This document shows, in pieces, positions 43,519 to 52,322 of a stretch of DNA of 55,217 bases. The notes beneath the pieces were generated by a model that was given only the letters and a program-made list of their open reading frames with translations, was not told where the DNA came from and made no database searches. Positions within the stretch are counted from its first letter, which is position 1. Every line of letters starts with the position of its first letter. The stretch is from Candidatus Izemoplasmatales bacterium. Its GTDB lineage: Bacteria; Bacillota_I; Bacilli_A; Izemoplasmatales; Hujiaoplasmataceae. Location: NCBI GenBank assembly GCA_041649275.1, contig JBAZNL010000010.1:1-55217 (forward strand). Reading direction: 5' to 3'. Position numbers and translations under genes: made by a program.

Positions 43519-45203
43519 AGAAAAAGCTCGTCGTTCGATTCGGTCTGATCATCGTCATCGTCTTTGCGACGTTTCTTTTCGGATCGACGCTTGTTGTCCA
43601 GAATTCGATCTCAAAAGCAACTGAAATGAATATACAGAACTATTTGATCATTGTCAAAGACCATTATGAAGAATCAGGAGACATCGAGGAGACGATCGAC
43701 GCATTCGATGGAATCGGCACCGATCTGCGCATCACGCTGATCGATCAGGGGGGGGTCGTCCTCGCCGATTCCGCCCTCGTTTCTAGCGAAAACCACCTTT
43801 CGAGACCTGAGTTTCAAGACCCGGGAACATTCGTTGTTCGCTATTCGGAGACGCTCGGGAAACGAATGATGTATCTGGCCGAAAGATTGCCGGACGGAAG
43901 CTATCTTCGGGTTTCGATTCCGGCGTCTTCGATCACTCCATTCATTACCGAGTTCGTTCTTCTGACGCTGTTGGTCGCGACTTTCCTCGTCGGCGTCGCC
44001 ATCGTCTTCGCAAAACTCGTCGCCGATCGGACGCTGCGCCCGCTACGGGAGACCGCCGCATCGCTCAAGGCGATCCCCGAAGGGCGTTACGTCGAACGTC
44101 TTCCGATCGAGAGCGCTGACGAGATGAACATGATCACGAACGAGATCAACGACATTGCCAGGATGATCTCCTCGAACATCCGGGAACTCGGTAACGAGAA
44201 GCGCAAACTCGACTTCATCCTCGACCACATGGACCAAGGGCTCTGCATCCTCGATGTCTACGGCCGCGTGGTCCTCGTCAACCGTTTTCTGAAGTCCCTG
44301 CTCGGATTCAATGACGACAACCTCGACCGTGACTATCTGTACCTGTTCCGCGGCGAGACAATCCAGGCGGCGATCCGCGACGCCCTCGAGAAGGGCATCG
44401 GGACGAACTGCACCGATTCCGTCGACGGACGGTCCTATTCCGTCACCGTCATCAAGAACCCGGATGACGGCAAGGAGACGGAAAGCGTCCTTCTGATCTA
44501 CACCGACATCACGAAGGAACGTGAGCTCGAGGTTCTCAAGCGCGATTTCTTCGTGAACGCGTCGCACGAACTCAAGAGCCCGCTCACCTCGATCCTCGGT
44601 GCCTCCGAACTGATCGCCGCGAACATGACCAAGGGACCCGAAGAGACCATCGACCTGGCGCAACGGATCATCCAGGAGGCGCGGCGCATGAACCACCTCG
44701 TCGCCGACATGCTCGACCTTTCGAAGTACGAGCAGGGCGGGCTGACGAAGAACGCGACGAACATCGACCTCGCGGACGTCGTCAAGGAAGTCGCCGCCGC
44801 ACTCGAGCCGATCGCCGCCGAACGCGGCATCACGATCGCGACCACCCTCGTGCCGACGGCCCTCTACGCCGACCACGAGCACATGACCCAGCTGGTCCGC
44901 AACCTCGCCGACAACGCGATCAAGTACGGCGTCGAACGCGGCCATGTCCGGATCTCCCTTGCCAAGAACGACGCCGGGGTCGAACTCGTCGTACAGGACG
45001 ACGGCATCGGGATTCCCAAGGCCGACCAGGCGCGCGTCTTCGAACGTTTCTACCGCGTCGACAAGGCGCGCTCGAAGAAGACCGGCGGGACCGGCCTCGG
45101 ACTCGCGATCGTGAAGCACATCGTGCTCGCCTACCGGGGGAAGATCACCCTCGAGAGCGAGCTTGGCAAGGGAACCAGAATCACGGTTTGGTTCCCGGCC
45201 TGA
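43515..45203 (+). CDS. phoR: Phosphate sensor histidine kinase PhoR
   Basis: A 562-residue membrane kinase. Two membrane segments (about 8-28 and 143-165) flank an extracytoplasmic sensor region. A HAMP linker (RTLRPLRETAASLKAIPEGRY), a PAS domain (about 228-335), the HisKA domain with His351 (NASHELKSPL) and the HATPase domain follow, with NLADNAIKYG, DDGIGIP and TGGTGLGLAIVKHI. The start overlaps phoP (ATGA). The PAS domain is typical of PhoR. Confidence 0.93.
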   Translation: MKKKLVVRFGLIIVIVFATFLFGSTLVVQNSISKATEMNIQNYLIIVKDHYEESGDIEETIDAFDGIGTDLRITLIDQGGVVLADSALVSSENHLSRPEFQDPGTFVVRYSETLGKRMMYLAERLPDGSYLRVSIPASSITPFITEFVLLTLLVATFLVGVAIVFAKLVADRTLRPLRETAASLKAIPEGRYVERLPIESADEMNMITNEINDIARMISSNIRELGNEKRKLDFILDHMDQGLCILDVYGRVVLVNRFLKSLLGFNDDNLDRDYLYLFRGETIQAAIRDALEKGIGTNCTDSVDGRSYSVTVIKNPDDGKETESVLLIYTDITKERELEVLKRDFFVNASHELKSPLTSILGASELIAANMTKGPEETIDLAQRIIQEARRMNHLVADMLDLSKYEQGGLTKNATNIDLADVVKEVAAALEPIAAERGITIATTLVPTALYADHEHMTQLVRNLADNAIKYGVERGHVRISLAKNDAGVELVVQDDGIGIPKADQARVFERFYRVDKARSKKTGGTGLGLAIVKHIVLAYRGKITLESELGKGTRITVWFPA

Positions 45204-45225
45204 GCGACGGAATCCTGCCACATGC

Positions 45226-45258
45226 AAAACCCCCCGATCGGAATGGTCGGGGGGTTTT
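45226..45258. terminator. Bidirectional terminator between phoR and the MATE gene
   Basis: Perfect 12-bp arms (45226-45237 and 45247-45258) with AAAA and TTTT at the outer ends serve both convergent genes. Confidence 0.9.
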
Positions 45259-45306
45259 CGTTCGAGCCTCTGACATGTACGGGCGTCGATCCCGCGCTCG
45301 CGGACT

Positions 45307-46656
45307 TTATGCGGAGATCGTCCTGATCCATTTTCGCGAGCGCAGGAGGACCACGCCGATGATGAGTCGCACCAGTTCCTCGAGGGCGATCGCGAGATAG
45401 ACGTACTGGATCGGCCAGTCGAAGAGAAACGCCGTGACCGCGCCGAGCGGGACGCCGATCGCCCACGTTCCGACGAGATCCATGTAGAAGACATACTTGG
45501 TCTTCCCGCCGGCCTTGAGGACGCCGCCGAGGATCATGTTCGACACCTTGATCCAGAGCACGAGGGCATAGGCGATGAGGATCGCCGACATCGTCGCGCG
45601 CGTCGTCTCTCCGACGTTGTAGATGCGGGGATAGAACGGCGACGCGACGATCACGAGGATTCCGAAGACGATCGCGCCGAACATTCCGATGAGCCATGTC
45701 CGCGTCCCGAGGAACAGCGCGAAGTCCGGTTCGCCGGCGCCGAGCCGGTTGCCCGTGGTCACCGACGCCGCCTGGCTGACTCCGGCGAAGAAGCCGATCG
45801 TGAGCATCACGACGGGACCGATCGACACCATCGCGGCCGTCTCGGCGGTGCCGATGTGGCCGTAGATGATGCCGTAGGCGTTCTCGCCGAGGCTCCAGAG
45901 CAGTTCCGACAGGAAGATCGGCAGGGTGATCCGGAAGGCATTCAGCCGGAAGACCGAACCGACACCGAGTTTCAGGTCGAAGGCCTCCGTCGGCTTCTTC
46001 TGATGCGCGAGGAAGAAGCCGACGAGGATCGCGCACTCGAGGAACCGCGTCGCCGTCGTCGCGATCGCCGCACCGGCGGCGCCCATCGCGGGCAGGCCGA
46101 ACTTCCCGAAGATGAGCACCCAGTTCAGGAAGGTGTTCAGGAACACGCCGGCGAACGAGGCGTAGGTCGGGAGCTTGACCTTCCCGAGGCTGCGGAAGAG
46201 GCTGCCGACCATGCCGGTGACGACGCTCGGGAGGAAGCCGACGGCGACGATGCGGAGATAGACGGCGCCGACGGCGCGGACCGCCGGGTCGGGGGTGTAG
46301 ATCGAGATGATCGATTCGGCGAACAGGATTCCCCCGAGGAAGAAGACGATGCCGACGACGGCGATCCAGCGGCTGAAGAGGACGAAGGCGCGGGATACGT
46401 TCTCGCGATCCTTGCGGCCGTAGAACTGGCTCATCAGGATCGACGCGCCGACGGTGAAGGCTCCCGAGGTGAAGAAGAACACCGTCGGGATCTTCCCGCC
46501 GAGACCGATTCCGGAGATGACCGTCTCGCCGAGCGTTCCGACCATGATCTGGTCGATGATGCCGAGCGATGACTGGAAGAGGACCTGCAGCGACAGCGGC
46601 AGGGCGATCGACAGGACCACCTTCAGGTAGTTCTGTCGGTTCAGATGTTCGAGCAT
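45307..46656 (-). CDS. MATE family efflux transporter
   Basis: A 449-residue protein with about 12 hydrophobic segments in two related halves. MATE marks are the N-terminal SIALPLSLQVLFQSSLGIIDQIMVGTLGE and the later GENAYGIIYGHIGTAETAAMVSIGPV, with GNRLGAGEPD. The protein probably exports organic cations or drugs in exchange for Na+ or H+. It is directly downstream of, and one base from, the TrmB-like regulator gene, so it is likely controlled by it. Confidence 0.92.
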   Translation of the reverse strand: MLEHLNRQNYLKVVLSIALPLSLQVLFQSSLGIIDQIMVGTLGETVISGIGLGGKIPTVFFFTSGAFTVGASILMSQFYGRKDRENVSRAFVLFSRWIAVVGIVFFLGGILFAESIISIYTPDPAVRAVGAVYLRIVAVGFLPSVVTGMVGSLFRSLGKVKLPTYASFAGVFLNTFLNWVLIFGKFGLPAMGAAGAAIATTATRFLECAILVGFFLAHQKKPTEAFDLKLGVGSVFRLNAFRITLPIFLSELLWSLGENAYGIIYGHIGTAETAAMVSIGPVVMLTIGFFAGVSQAASVTTGNRLGAGEPDFALFLGTRTWLIGMFGAIVFGILVIVASPFYPRIYNVGETTRATMSAILIAYALVLWIKVSNMILGGVLKAGGKTKYVFYMDLVGTWAIGVPLGAVTAFLFDWPIQYVYLAIALEELVRLIIGVVLLRSRKWIRTISA

Positions 46657-46657
46657 G

Positions 46658-47443
46658 TCACTCCAGCCGCTCGGCGAGCGTGCCGAGCAGGATCTCCGGA
46701 TGTTCCTCGAAGGGGTTCTTCCCCTGCGTCTCGGTGATCCGCGTCAGATAGATGTCGTGATGGATGTGTTCGGCGACGACCTTCGTGAAGAGGGCGTTGC
46801 TGGAGACCGTCCCGGTCCACTCGCCGCGGTTCTCGTTCAGGTTCGCGAGCATCGATTCCTTCCCGTCGGCGACGAGCATCAGGCGGGAGTTGCAGAAGCC
46901 GGGGAGTCCATGCGAGAAGAGTTCCACCATGCCGGGAAACGCGCGTTGCGCATGGAACGAGAAGACGATGACGCGGACGTTCGCCGCCGCCAAGGCTGCG
47001 AACTCGCTTTGAAACAGACCGATGTCGAGGTCGGTGTTCATGTAGACCTCCCTGGTCGCGAACCGCAGCATTTCCCGGGCGCGGGCGACGACGGACTCGT
47101 AGCCGACGACCGTGGCGTAGGCGTCGCGCTCCGGCTTCACGGCCGTCTTCGGCAGTTCCTGCGCGAGATAGCCGATCGTCTCGTCGACGCCGGCGCGGAT
47201 CCGCGAAAGCAGCGCCGCCGGCGCCTCGGCGAAATAGGCGTCCTTGTCCGCGGACGATTCCATCAGGACCGCGCCGTCGGAGAAAAGCTTCGCGACGACG
47301 GGATAGGCGGTGGAGCGGGAAAGCGACAGGTCGCGGGCGATCTGGTAGACCGTGCGGCCCGGGTGTTCGAGCAGGTACAGGTAGACGGCGGCCTCGTTGT
47401 GCGAGAAATTGAGTCGGCCAAGCGCCGTTTCAAGTGTCTTCAT
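46658..47443 (-). CDS. TrmB-like transcriptional regulator
   Basis: A 261-residue protein. Residues 10-70 form a winged helix of the TrmB kind (HNEAAVYLYLLEHPGRTVYQIARDLSLSRSTAY). Residues about 105-250 resemble the phospholipase D-like effector domain of TrmB regulators (MNTDLDIGLF...RVIVFSFHAQRAF). The gene precedes the MATE exporter in the same transcript. An inverted repeat over its own start site suggests autoregulation. The ligand is unknown; a sugar is not implied by the neighbours. Confidence 0.8.
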   Translation of the reverse strand: MKTLETALGRLNFSHNEAAVYLYLLEHPGRTVYQIARDLSLSRSTAYPVVAKLFSDGAVLMESSADKDAYFAEAPAALLSRIRAGVDETIGYLAQELPKTAVKPERDAYATVVGYESVVARAREMLRFATREVYMNTDLDIGLFQSEFAALAAANVRVIVFSFHAQRAFPGMVELFSHGLPGFCNSRLMLVADGKESMLANLNENRGEWTGTVSSNALFTKVVAEHIHHDIYLTRITETQGKNPFEEHPEILLGTLAERLE

Positions 47444-47459
47444 GGATATCCTCCAATGC

Positions 47460-47487
47460 GTTGTATATTTTGGACAACTATATTATA
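47460..47487 (-). promoter_or_regulatory. Promoter and operator-like repeat of the TrmB-MATE operon
   Basis: Minus-strand TATAAT (47482-47487) is followed by an inverted repeat GTTGT/ACAAC (47460-47464 and 47474-47478) covering the expected start of transcription, the usual place for repressor binding. Confidence 0.6.
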
Positions 47488-47615
47488 GACCCGCGAAACG
47501 CGAATGTCAACGGCGCCCGCCGGTGAAAAGCGAACCGCCGCGAGAATCGTCCCGAGGCCCGTTTTTACGATAGTAAAAAGATGCCGCTTTCAGTCGCGAA
47601 AACCGCCGCCGGGGC

Positions 47616-47644
47616 TTTCCAAGCGCCGCCAAAATCGGTATAAT
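47616..47644 (+). promoter_or_regulatory. Promoter of the Y-family polymerase operon
   Basis: TTTCCA (47616-47621), a 17-base spacer and TATAAT (47639-47644), 22 bases before the GTG start. No LexA-type box is obvious. Confidence 0.55.
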
Positions 47645-47665
47645 GGTTGCGAAGGAGGGGAGACC

Positions 47666-48931
47666 GTGGAAGAATATCGCCTGCACCGCCACATCATGTG
47701 CATCGACCTGAAGAGCTTCTACGCCTCGGTCGAATGCAGCCTGCTCGGGCTCGACCCCTTCGAGACGCCCCTCGTCGTCGCCGACAAGGGTCGCGGCGAC
47801 GGATCGATCGTGCTCGCCGTCTCGCCGTATCTGAAGAGGCTCGGCGTGCCGAGCCGCTGCCGCATCTTCGAACTGCCGCGCAACATCAAGATCATCTTCC
47901 AGAAGCCGCGGATGGACAAGTACCTCGAATTCTCCACCAAGATCGTCGAGATCTACATGCGCTTCGTCTCCGAGGAGGACCTCTACGTCTACTCGATCGA
48001 CGAGGTCTTCATGGACTTCACCGAATACGTGGACTATTACAAGAAGACCGACGTCGAACTCGCCAGGGAGATCATGGCGGCGATCTACGCCGAGACGAAG
48101 GTCACCGCCACCTGCGGCATCGGTCCGAACATGCTGATGGCGAAGCTGGCGCTCGACATCGAGTCGAAGCGCGCCCCCGACTTCATCGCCAAATGGGATT
48201 ACGAAGATCTGCCGAACAAGCTCTGGACGGTGACTCCCCTTTCGGAAATGTGGGGGATCGGCCGCAACATGGAGGCGCACCTCAACCAGATGGGGATGTA
48301 CCGCATCGGCGACATCGCCAAGTGCGACGTCGGCCGCCTCAAGAAGCGCTTCGGGATCCTCGGCGAGGAACTTTGGTACCATACGCACGGCGTCGACATG
48401 AGCATGATCCAGGACAAATCCAAGGTCAAGCCCGTGACGAAGAGCTTCGGCAGCGGCCAAGTCCTGTTCCGCGACTACTATCCGCCGGACATCTACCAGA
48501 TCGTGATCGAGATGGTCGACGAGGTCTGCCGCCGCCTGCGTCTCGCCGGCAAGGCGGCCCGCACCGTCCACTTCGGGATCGGCTACGGCCAGGAGGTCGG
48601 CGGCGGTTTCGGCCGCCAGATCACCCTCGACCAGCCGACGTCCAACGAGAGCGACGTGTACAAGGCCTGCCTGCACCTCTTCAACATGCACTATGAACGC
48701 TGCCCGATCCGCCGCGTCCACGTCGGCGTCGGGAACCTGGTCGACAAACAGCCGCGCCAGGCGAGCCTCTTCGACGACGTCGAGCGCGCCGTCCGGGAGG
48801 AGGCGGTCTTCACCGCGATCGACGAGATCAAGTTCCGCTTCGGGAAGAACGCCGTCAACCGCGCCTCGAGCGAACTGGTTTCCTCGACCATCAAGGCCAG
48901 GAACGAAATGATCGGGGGTCACCACGCATGA
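47666..48931 (+). CDS. Y-family DNA polymerase (UvrX/DinB-like)
   Basis: A 421-residue translesion polymerase. GTG at 47666 follows AAGGAGG. Catalytic acids are in MCIDLKSFYASVE and YSIDEVFMDFTEY; the helix-hairpin-helix region reads MWGIGRNMEAHLNQMGMYRIGDIA, and the little-finger region follows. A SLFDDVERA motif near the C-terminus may be the clamp-binding peptide. The pairing with a YolD-type gene is typical of the UvrX/YqjW group in Firmicutes. The stop overlaps the next gene by four bases. Confidence 0.92.
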   Translation: MEEYRLHRHIMCIDLKSFYASVECSLLGLDPFETPLVVADKGRGDGSIVLAVSPYLKRLGVPSRCRIFELPRNIKIIFQKPRMDKYLEFSTKIVEIYMRFVSEEDLYVYSIDEVFMDFTEYVDYYKKTDVELAREIMAAIYAETKVTATCGIGPNMLMAKLALDIESKRAPDFIAKWDYEDLPNKLWTVTPLSEMWGIGRNMEAHLNQMGMYRIGDIAKCDVGRLKKRFGILGEELWYHTHGVDMSMIQDKSKVKPVTKSFGSGQVLFRDYYPPDIYQIVIEMVDEVCRRLRLAGKAARTVHFGIGYGQEVGGGFGRQITLDQPTSNESDVYKACLHLFNMHYERCPIRRVHVGVGNLVDKQPRQASLFDDVERAVREEAVFTAIDEIKFRFGKNAVNRASSELVSSTIKARNEMIGGHHA

Positions 48932-49254
48932 GCGCCTACGTGGACCGCGGGATCATCAAGTGGAACGCCTTCGACGCCCTCGCCGGATACACCTCCATGC
49001 TCGAGGAGATGCGCTACCGGCTCGGCAAGCGGGAACGGCCGCGGCTGTCCGACGACGCCTGCGACGAGCTCAACCGCCAGCTCCAGGAGGCGCTTTCGAC
49101 CAAGGCCGAGATCGAGGTCAAGTACCATCACGACGGCTACGTGCGCTTCACCTACGGCACGATCAAAAGGGTCGACTACACCGCGAAGGAGATCGTGCTC
49201 TCGACCTGGGAACGCTTCAAGGCCGAGGACATCCTCGAAATCACGCTTCAATGA
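48928..49254 (+). CDS. YolD-like protein
   Basis: A 108-residue protein with the YolD pattern (DRGIIKWNAFDALAGYTSMLEEM, a short helical part, then VRFTYGTIKRVDYTAKEIVL). YolD proteins accompany Y-family polymerases and are thought to regulate them in an UmuD-like way. The four-base overlap with the polymerase gene supports a joint role. Confidence 0.88.
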   Translation: MSAYVDRGIIKWNAFDALAGYTSMLEEMRYRLGKRERPRLSDDACDELNRQLQEALSTKAEIEVKYHHDGYVRFTYGTIKRVDYTAKEIVLSTWERFKAEDILEITLQ

Positions 49255-49283
49255 GATCGCCGGCGACGGCGATCTCGTCTTTT
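49253..49283 (+). terminator. Terminator after yolD-like gene
   Basis: GAGATCGCC (49253-49261) pairs with GGCGATCTC (49268-49276), followed by GTCTTTT. Confidence 0.8.
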
Positions 49284-49290
49284 CGGACGA

Positions 49291-49319
49291 TTGGAAAACA
49301 CGCGTCCGCATGATACAAT
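49291..49319 (+). promoter_or_regulatory. ispE promoter
   Basis: TTGGAA (49291-49296), a 17-base spacer and TACAAT (49314-49319) with an upstream TG. Confidence 0.7.
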
Positions 49320-49346
49320 GGAGGAGAACGGGAAGGAGGGGACGTC

Positions 49347-50207
49347 TTGGATCGGATTGATGAGAAGGCATATGCCAAGGTCAACCTCTTCCTGAACGTC
49401 GTCGGGAAGCGTCCCGACGGCTACCACGAACTCGAGATGTTCAACGCCACGATCGACCTCTGCGACGACGTCGCGATCGCACGTGTCCCCGGCCTTGCCG
49501 GCGTCCGCATCGACTCCAACGACCGGTTCCTTGAAAACGGCGACAACCTGATCACGCGCGTCGCCGCCGCGCTGCTCGTGCGCCACGGCGAGACGACGGG
49601 GGTCGAGATCGCGATCAAGAAGCGGATTCCGGCCGGCGCCGGTCTCGGCGGGAACTCCGCCGACGCGGCGGCCGTGATCCGTGGCCTCGACGGACTGTTC
49701 GGCTGGCGCATGTCGGCCGAAGACATGGCCGCCTTCGCCCTCGGCCACGGCGCCGACATCCCCTACTGCCTCGTCGGCGGCCCCGCCGCCGTTTACGGCG
49801 TCGGCGAGCGGATCGTCCCGGCGGACCTCGACCTGTCCGCCTGGTCCGTGCTGGTCGTCCATCCGAACGTCTTCACGTCGACCGAAAAGGTCTTCGCGGC
49901 GTGGGACGAGGGCGGATATCCGTCCGTTCCGTTCGCCGCATTCCGTGCCGCCGCAGCCGTGCAGAACGTTTCCGGGATGGTCGCGAACATGCGTAACGCG
50001 CTCGAACCGGCGACCTTCGCGATCGCTCCCGAAGTGGAATCCTGGAAGACGAAGATCGCCCGCGAACTGGGTCCGGAGGGCGTCGTCATGACCGGAAGCG
50101 GCTCGACGATCCTCAAGGCGTTCCTCGGAATAAGCGACGAAATCGCGCGTTTCATCGCCGAAAATGGCGAAAAATGTCGTATTTTCACGGCCAAATTCAC
50201 AAAATAA
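49347..50207 (+). CDS. ispE: 4-diphosphocytidyl-2-C-methyl-D-erythritol kinase
   Basis: A 286-residue GHMP kinase of the MEP isoprenoid pathway. AYAKVNLFLNVVGKRPDGYHEL, the ATP loop IPAGAGLGGNSADAAAVIRGL and the C-terminal VVMTGSGSTILKAF block are clear. The start codon is TTG at 49347, six bases after AAGGAGGG; no ATG or GTG start is closer. It indicates the non-mevalonate route in this organism. Confidence 0.95.
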   Translation: MDRIDEKAYAKVNLFLNVVGKRPDGYHELEMFNATIDLCDDVAIARVPGLAGVRIDSNDRFLENGDNLITRVAAALLVRHGETTGVEIAIKKRIPAGAGLGGNSADAAAVIRGLDGLFGWRMSAEDMAAFALGHGADIPYCLVGGPAAVYGVGERIVPADLDLSAWSVLVVHPNVFTSTEKVFAAWDEGGYPSVPFAAFRAAAAVQNVSGMVANMRNALEPATFAIAPEVESWKTKIARELGPEGVVMTGSGSTILKAFLGISDEIARFIAENGEKCRIFTAKFTK

Positions 50208-50220
50208 AAGGGCAACCCCA

Positions 50221-50249
50221 TTGGAAAAGGGTTTCGCTCATGCTATAAT
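50221..50249 (+). promoter_or_regulatory. spoVG promoter
   Basis: TTGGAA (50221-50226), a 17-base spacer and TATAAT (50244-50249) with an upstream TGC. The same -35 hexamer is used at ispE. Confidence 0.75.
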
Positions 50250-50268
50250 CCAGACCAGAGGTGTTAAC

Positions 50269-50553
50269 ATGTTGATTACCGAGGTCCGGGTCAAGCGCGT
50301 CGACGGCGAGAATCGCCTCGTCGGGATCGCCGCGATCACGTTCGACGCCAGTTTCGTGGTCCATGAGCTCCGCGTCATCGAAGGCCGGAACGGTCTGTTC
50401 GTCGCGATGCCGAGCCGGAAGATGCCTTCGGGCGAGTTCAAGGACGTCGCCCATCCGATCAACTCGGAGACGCGCCAGATGATCGAAAACGCCGTACTCG
50501 AAGCCTACAGCAAGCTGCCGCCCGGCGAACCGGTCGAAAAGATTACGGAATGA
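50269..50553 (+). CDS. spoVG: SpoVG family nucleic acid-binding regulator
   Basis: A 94-residue protein with the SpoVG signature: ITEVRVKRVD, VGIAAITFDASFVVHELRVIEG, GLFVAMPSRKMPSGEFKDVAHPIN. SpoVG proteins bind DNA or RNA and act as site-specific regulators even in non-sporulating bacteria, so this does not prove sporulation. GAGGTG precedes the ATG. Its place between ispE and prs matches the Bacillus order without purR/yabJ and glmU. Confidence 0.94.
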   Translation: MLITEVRVKRVDGENRLVGIAAITFDASFVVHELRVIEGRNGLFVAMPSRKMPSGEFKDVAHPINSETRQMIENAVLEAYSKLPPGEPVEKITE

Positions 50554-50564
50554 AAACGCACGCG

Positions 50565-50597
50565 GTGCCGACTTGGGAAGGTTGGCACTTTTTTTAT
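50565..50597 (+). terminator. Terminator after spoVG
   Basis: GTGCCGAC (50565-50572) pairs with GTTGGCAC (50581-50588) through one G-T pair, followed by eight or nine T. Confidence 0.8.
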
Positions 50598-50611
50598 GTC
50601 TCGGCGCGGTG

Positions 50612-50617
50612 TATAAT
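50612..50617 (+). promoter_or_regulatory. prs -10 box
   Basis: TATAAT about 35 bases before prs. The -35 position falls in the T-run of the preceding terminator and is poor. Confidence 0.5.
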
Positions 50618-50652
50618 AGGGGTGTCACTTCCAGTGACCCGGGAGGAACCAG

Positions 50653-51603
50653 ATGGCGATTTTCCACGGATCCAAAGTCAAGATCTTCTCGCTCAGCTCC
50701 AACCATCCGCTCGCCCAGGAGATCGCCGATTACGTCGGGATTCCCCTGTCCGATTGCGAAGTGTCGCGGTTCGCGGACGGCGAGATCTCGATCAACATCA
50801 GCGAAACGGTGCGCGGTCACAAGGTCTTCGTCATCCAGACCACCTCGAACCCCGTGAACGAGCATCTCATGGAATTGCTCATCATGATCGACGCCCTGAA
50901 GCGCGCGTCGGCCCGAGAAATCAACATCGTCATGCCGTACTACGGCTACTGCCGCCAGGACCGCAAGGCGAAGGCGCGTCAGCCGATCTCGGCGAAGCTG
51001 GTCGCCGACCTGCTCACCGTCGCCGGCGCGACCCGCGTCATCAGCGTCGACCTCCACGCCGCCCAGCTCCAGGGCTTCTTCGACATCCCGATCGACAACT
51101 TCCGCGCGATGCCGATCCTCGCGAACTACATCCAGTCCAAGAACCTCGAGAACGTCTGCGTCGTCTCGCCGGACCATGGCGGCGTCGCCCGCGCCAGGAC
51201 GCTCGCCGACATCCTCGTCGCCCCGATCGCCATCATCGACAAGATGCGTCCAGAGCCGAACGTCGCCGAGGTGATGAACATCATCGGCCGCGTGCGCGGA
51301 AAGAACTGCATCATCATCGACGACATGATCGACACCGCCGGATCGATGGTCGCGGCCGCGGTCGCGCTCAAGGAAGCCGGCGCGAAGGACATCTACGCCC
51401 TCTGCACCCACCCGCTTCTGAACGGGGCGGCGCCGGACCGCGTGATCAACTCGCCGATCATCGAACTCGTATGCACGAACACGATTTATCTGCCGGAGGA
51501 GAAGAAGTTCCCGAAGCTGAAGCAGCTCTCGATCGCTCCCCTGCTCGGGCAGGGCATCATCAACATCATCGACGACCAGGGCATCTCGACCCTGTTCAGT
51601 TGA
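50653..51603 (+). CDS. prs: Ribose-phosphate pyrophosphokinase
   Basis: A 316-residue class I enzyme producing PRPP from ribose 5-phosphate and ATP. SSNHPLAQEIADYVG, MPYYGYCRQDRKAKARQPISAK and the PRPP-binding loop CIIIDDMIDTAGSM are intact, with the final DDQGISTLF. GGGAGG precedes the ATG. It is the last well-conserved core gene before the AT-rich RHS region. Confidence 0.97.
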   Translation: MAIFHGSKVKIFSLSSNHPLAQEIADYVGIPLSDCEVSRFADGEISINISETVRGHKVFVIQTTSNPVNEHLMELLIMIDALKRASAREINIVMPYYGYCRQDRKAKARQPISAKLVADLLTVAGATRVISVDLHAAQLQGFFDIPIDNFRAMPILANYIQSKNLENVCVVSPDHGGVARARTLADILVAPIAIIDKMRPEPNVAEVMNIIGRVRGKNCIIIDDMIDTAGSMVAAAVALKEAGAKDIYALCTHPLLNGAAPDRVINSPIIELVCTNTIYLPEEKKFPKLKQLSIAPLLGQGIINIIDDQGISTLFS

Positions 51604-51641
51604 AACGCGCGCAAAAACCAATTCAAATCCCAGCATACTAA

Positions 51642-51692
51642 AGAACCACCCCTTGCATCGATCGCCGATTGGCGAAGACAAGGGGTGGTTCT
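51642..51692. terminator. Long hairpin after prs
   Basis: Perfect 14-bp arms (51642-51655 and 51679-51692) enclose a 23-base loop with its own small stem (CGCC/GGCG). The tail is TCTTGTATA, so the T-tract is poor. It is a probable terminator at the boundary of the RHS region. Confidence 0.6.
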
Positions 51693-51870
51693 CTTGTATA
51701 GGGGGAACATCCTGCACTCGCGACTTCCATAACTCGAATCGGTACGAATCCAAATGTTGACATCGGCAGACCCGGAGATCGATCGATTTGTCGAGACAAC
51801 ATCCTCCAAGATAGGGGCTTTATCGACGTCAAAGGATTAGTGTTGAGTTCAACTATCCAATGGAAGTACG

Positions 51871-52322
51871 TTAACTTCGCACGTTGTCAGAGATGTGCTC
51901 TTGATACTCAGCTGCTCGCAGTATTATTTCAAGGATCGATTGGGCACGATCAGACAATCTAATGAAAGGCATGAGTATTTCCCCTTTTCCAGTTTCATTC
52001 ACGTTTCCAACGATGGAAACGCGGGACTCTGCGTGAACCATTTGTAAATTCGAGTACGACGATAATAAAAACGTCTTCTTGAAAACGGCCAGACGAATTA
52101 CTATTTTTCGTTGGTAACGAGCAGAAATTGGAACCCGCATATGTTATTCACAAACAGCAGCAACACTATCACGACGAGGAAAATCGATATCGCCATATGG
52201 AAAGGAAATGCAAATATATAACGGTCAAAGTGCAATATCACTTCCGTAAAACATACAAGCGAAACGACTAAGCCATAATATCCCACGATGGGATAACGCA
52301 ATCGCTTTTTATACAATACCAC
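51871..52322 (-). pseudogene. Membrane protein with PH-like domain, split by a frameshift at an A5 tract
   Basis: Two overlapping frames read as one protein of about 150 residues. The first (GTG at 52322 after GAGGGTGG, to 52101) has two membrane segments (YYGLVVSLVCFTEVIL and AISIFLVVIVLLLFVNNI) and ends at QFLLVTNEK-stop. The second continues without a gap of sense as IVIRLAVFKKTFLLSSYSNLQ to 51871. One extra A in the run at 52104-52108 restores a single frame across the stop. Two segments followed by a VTNEKIVIR-like strand resemble small bacterial PH-domain membrane proteins. It may be decayed, a sequencing error, or read by slippage. It could be an immunity gene left from an RHS cassette. 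Confidence 0.5.
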
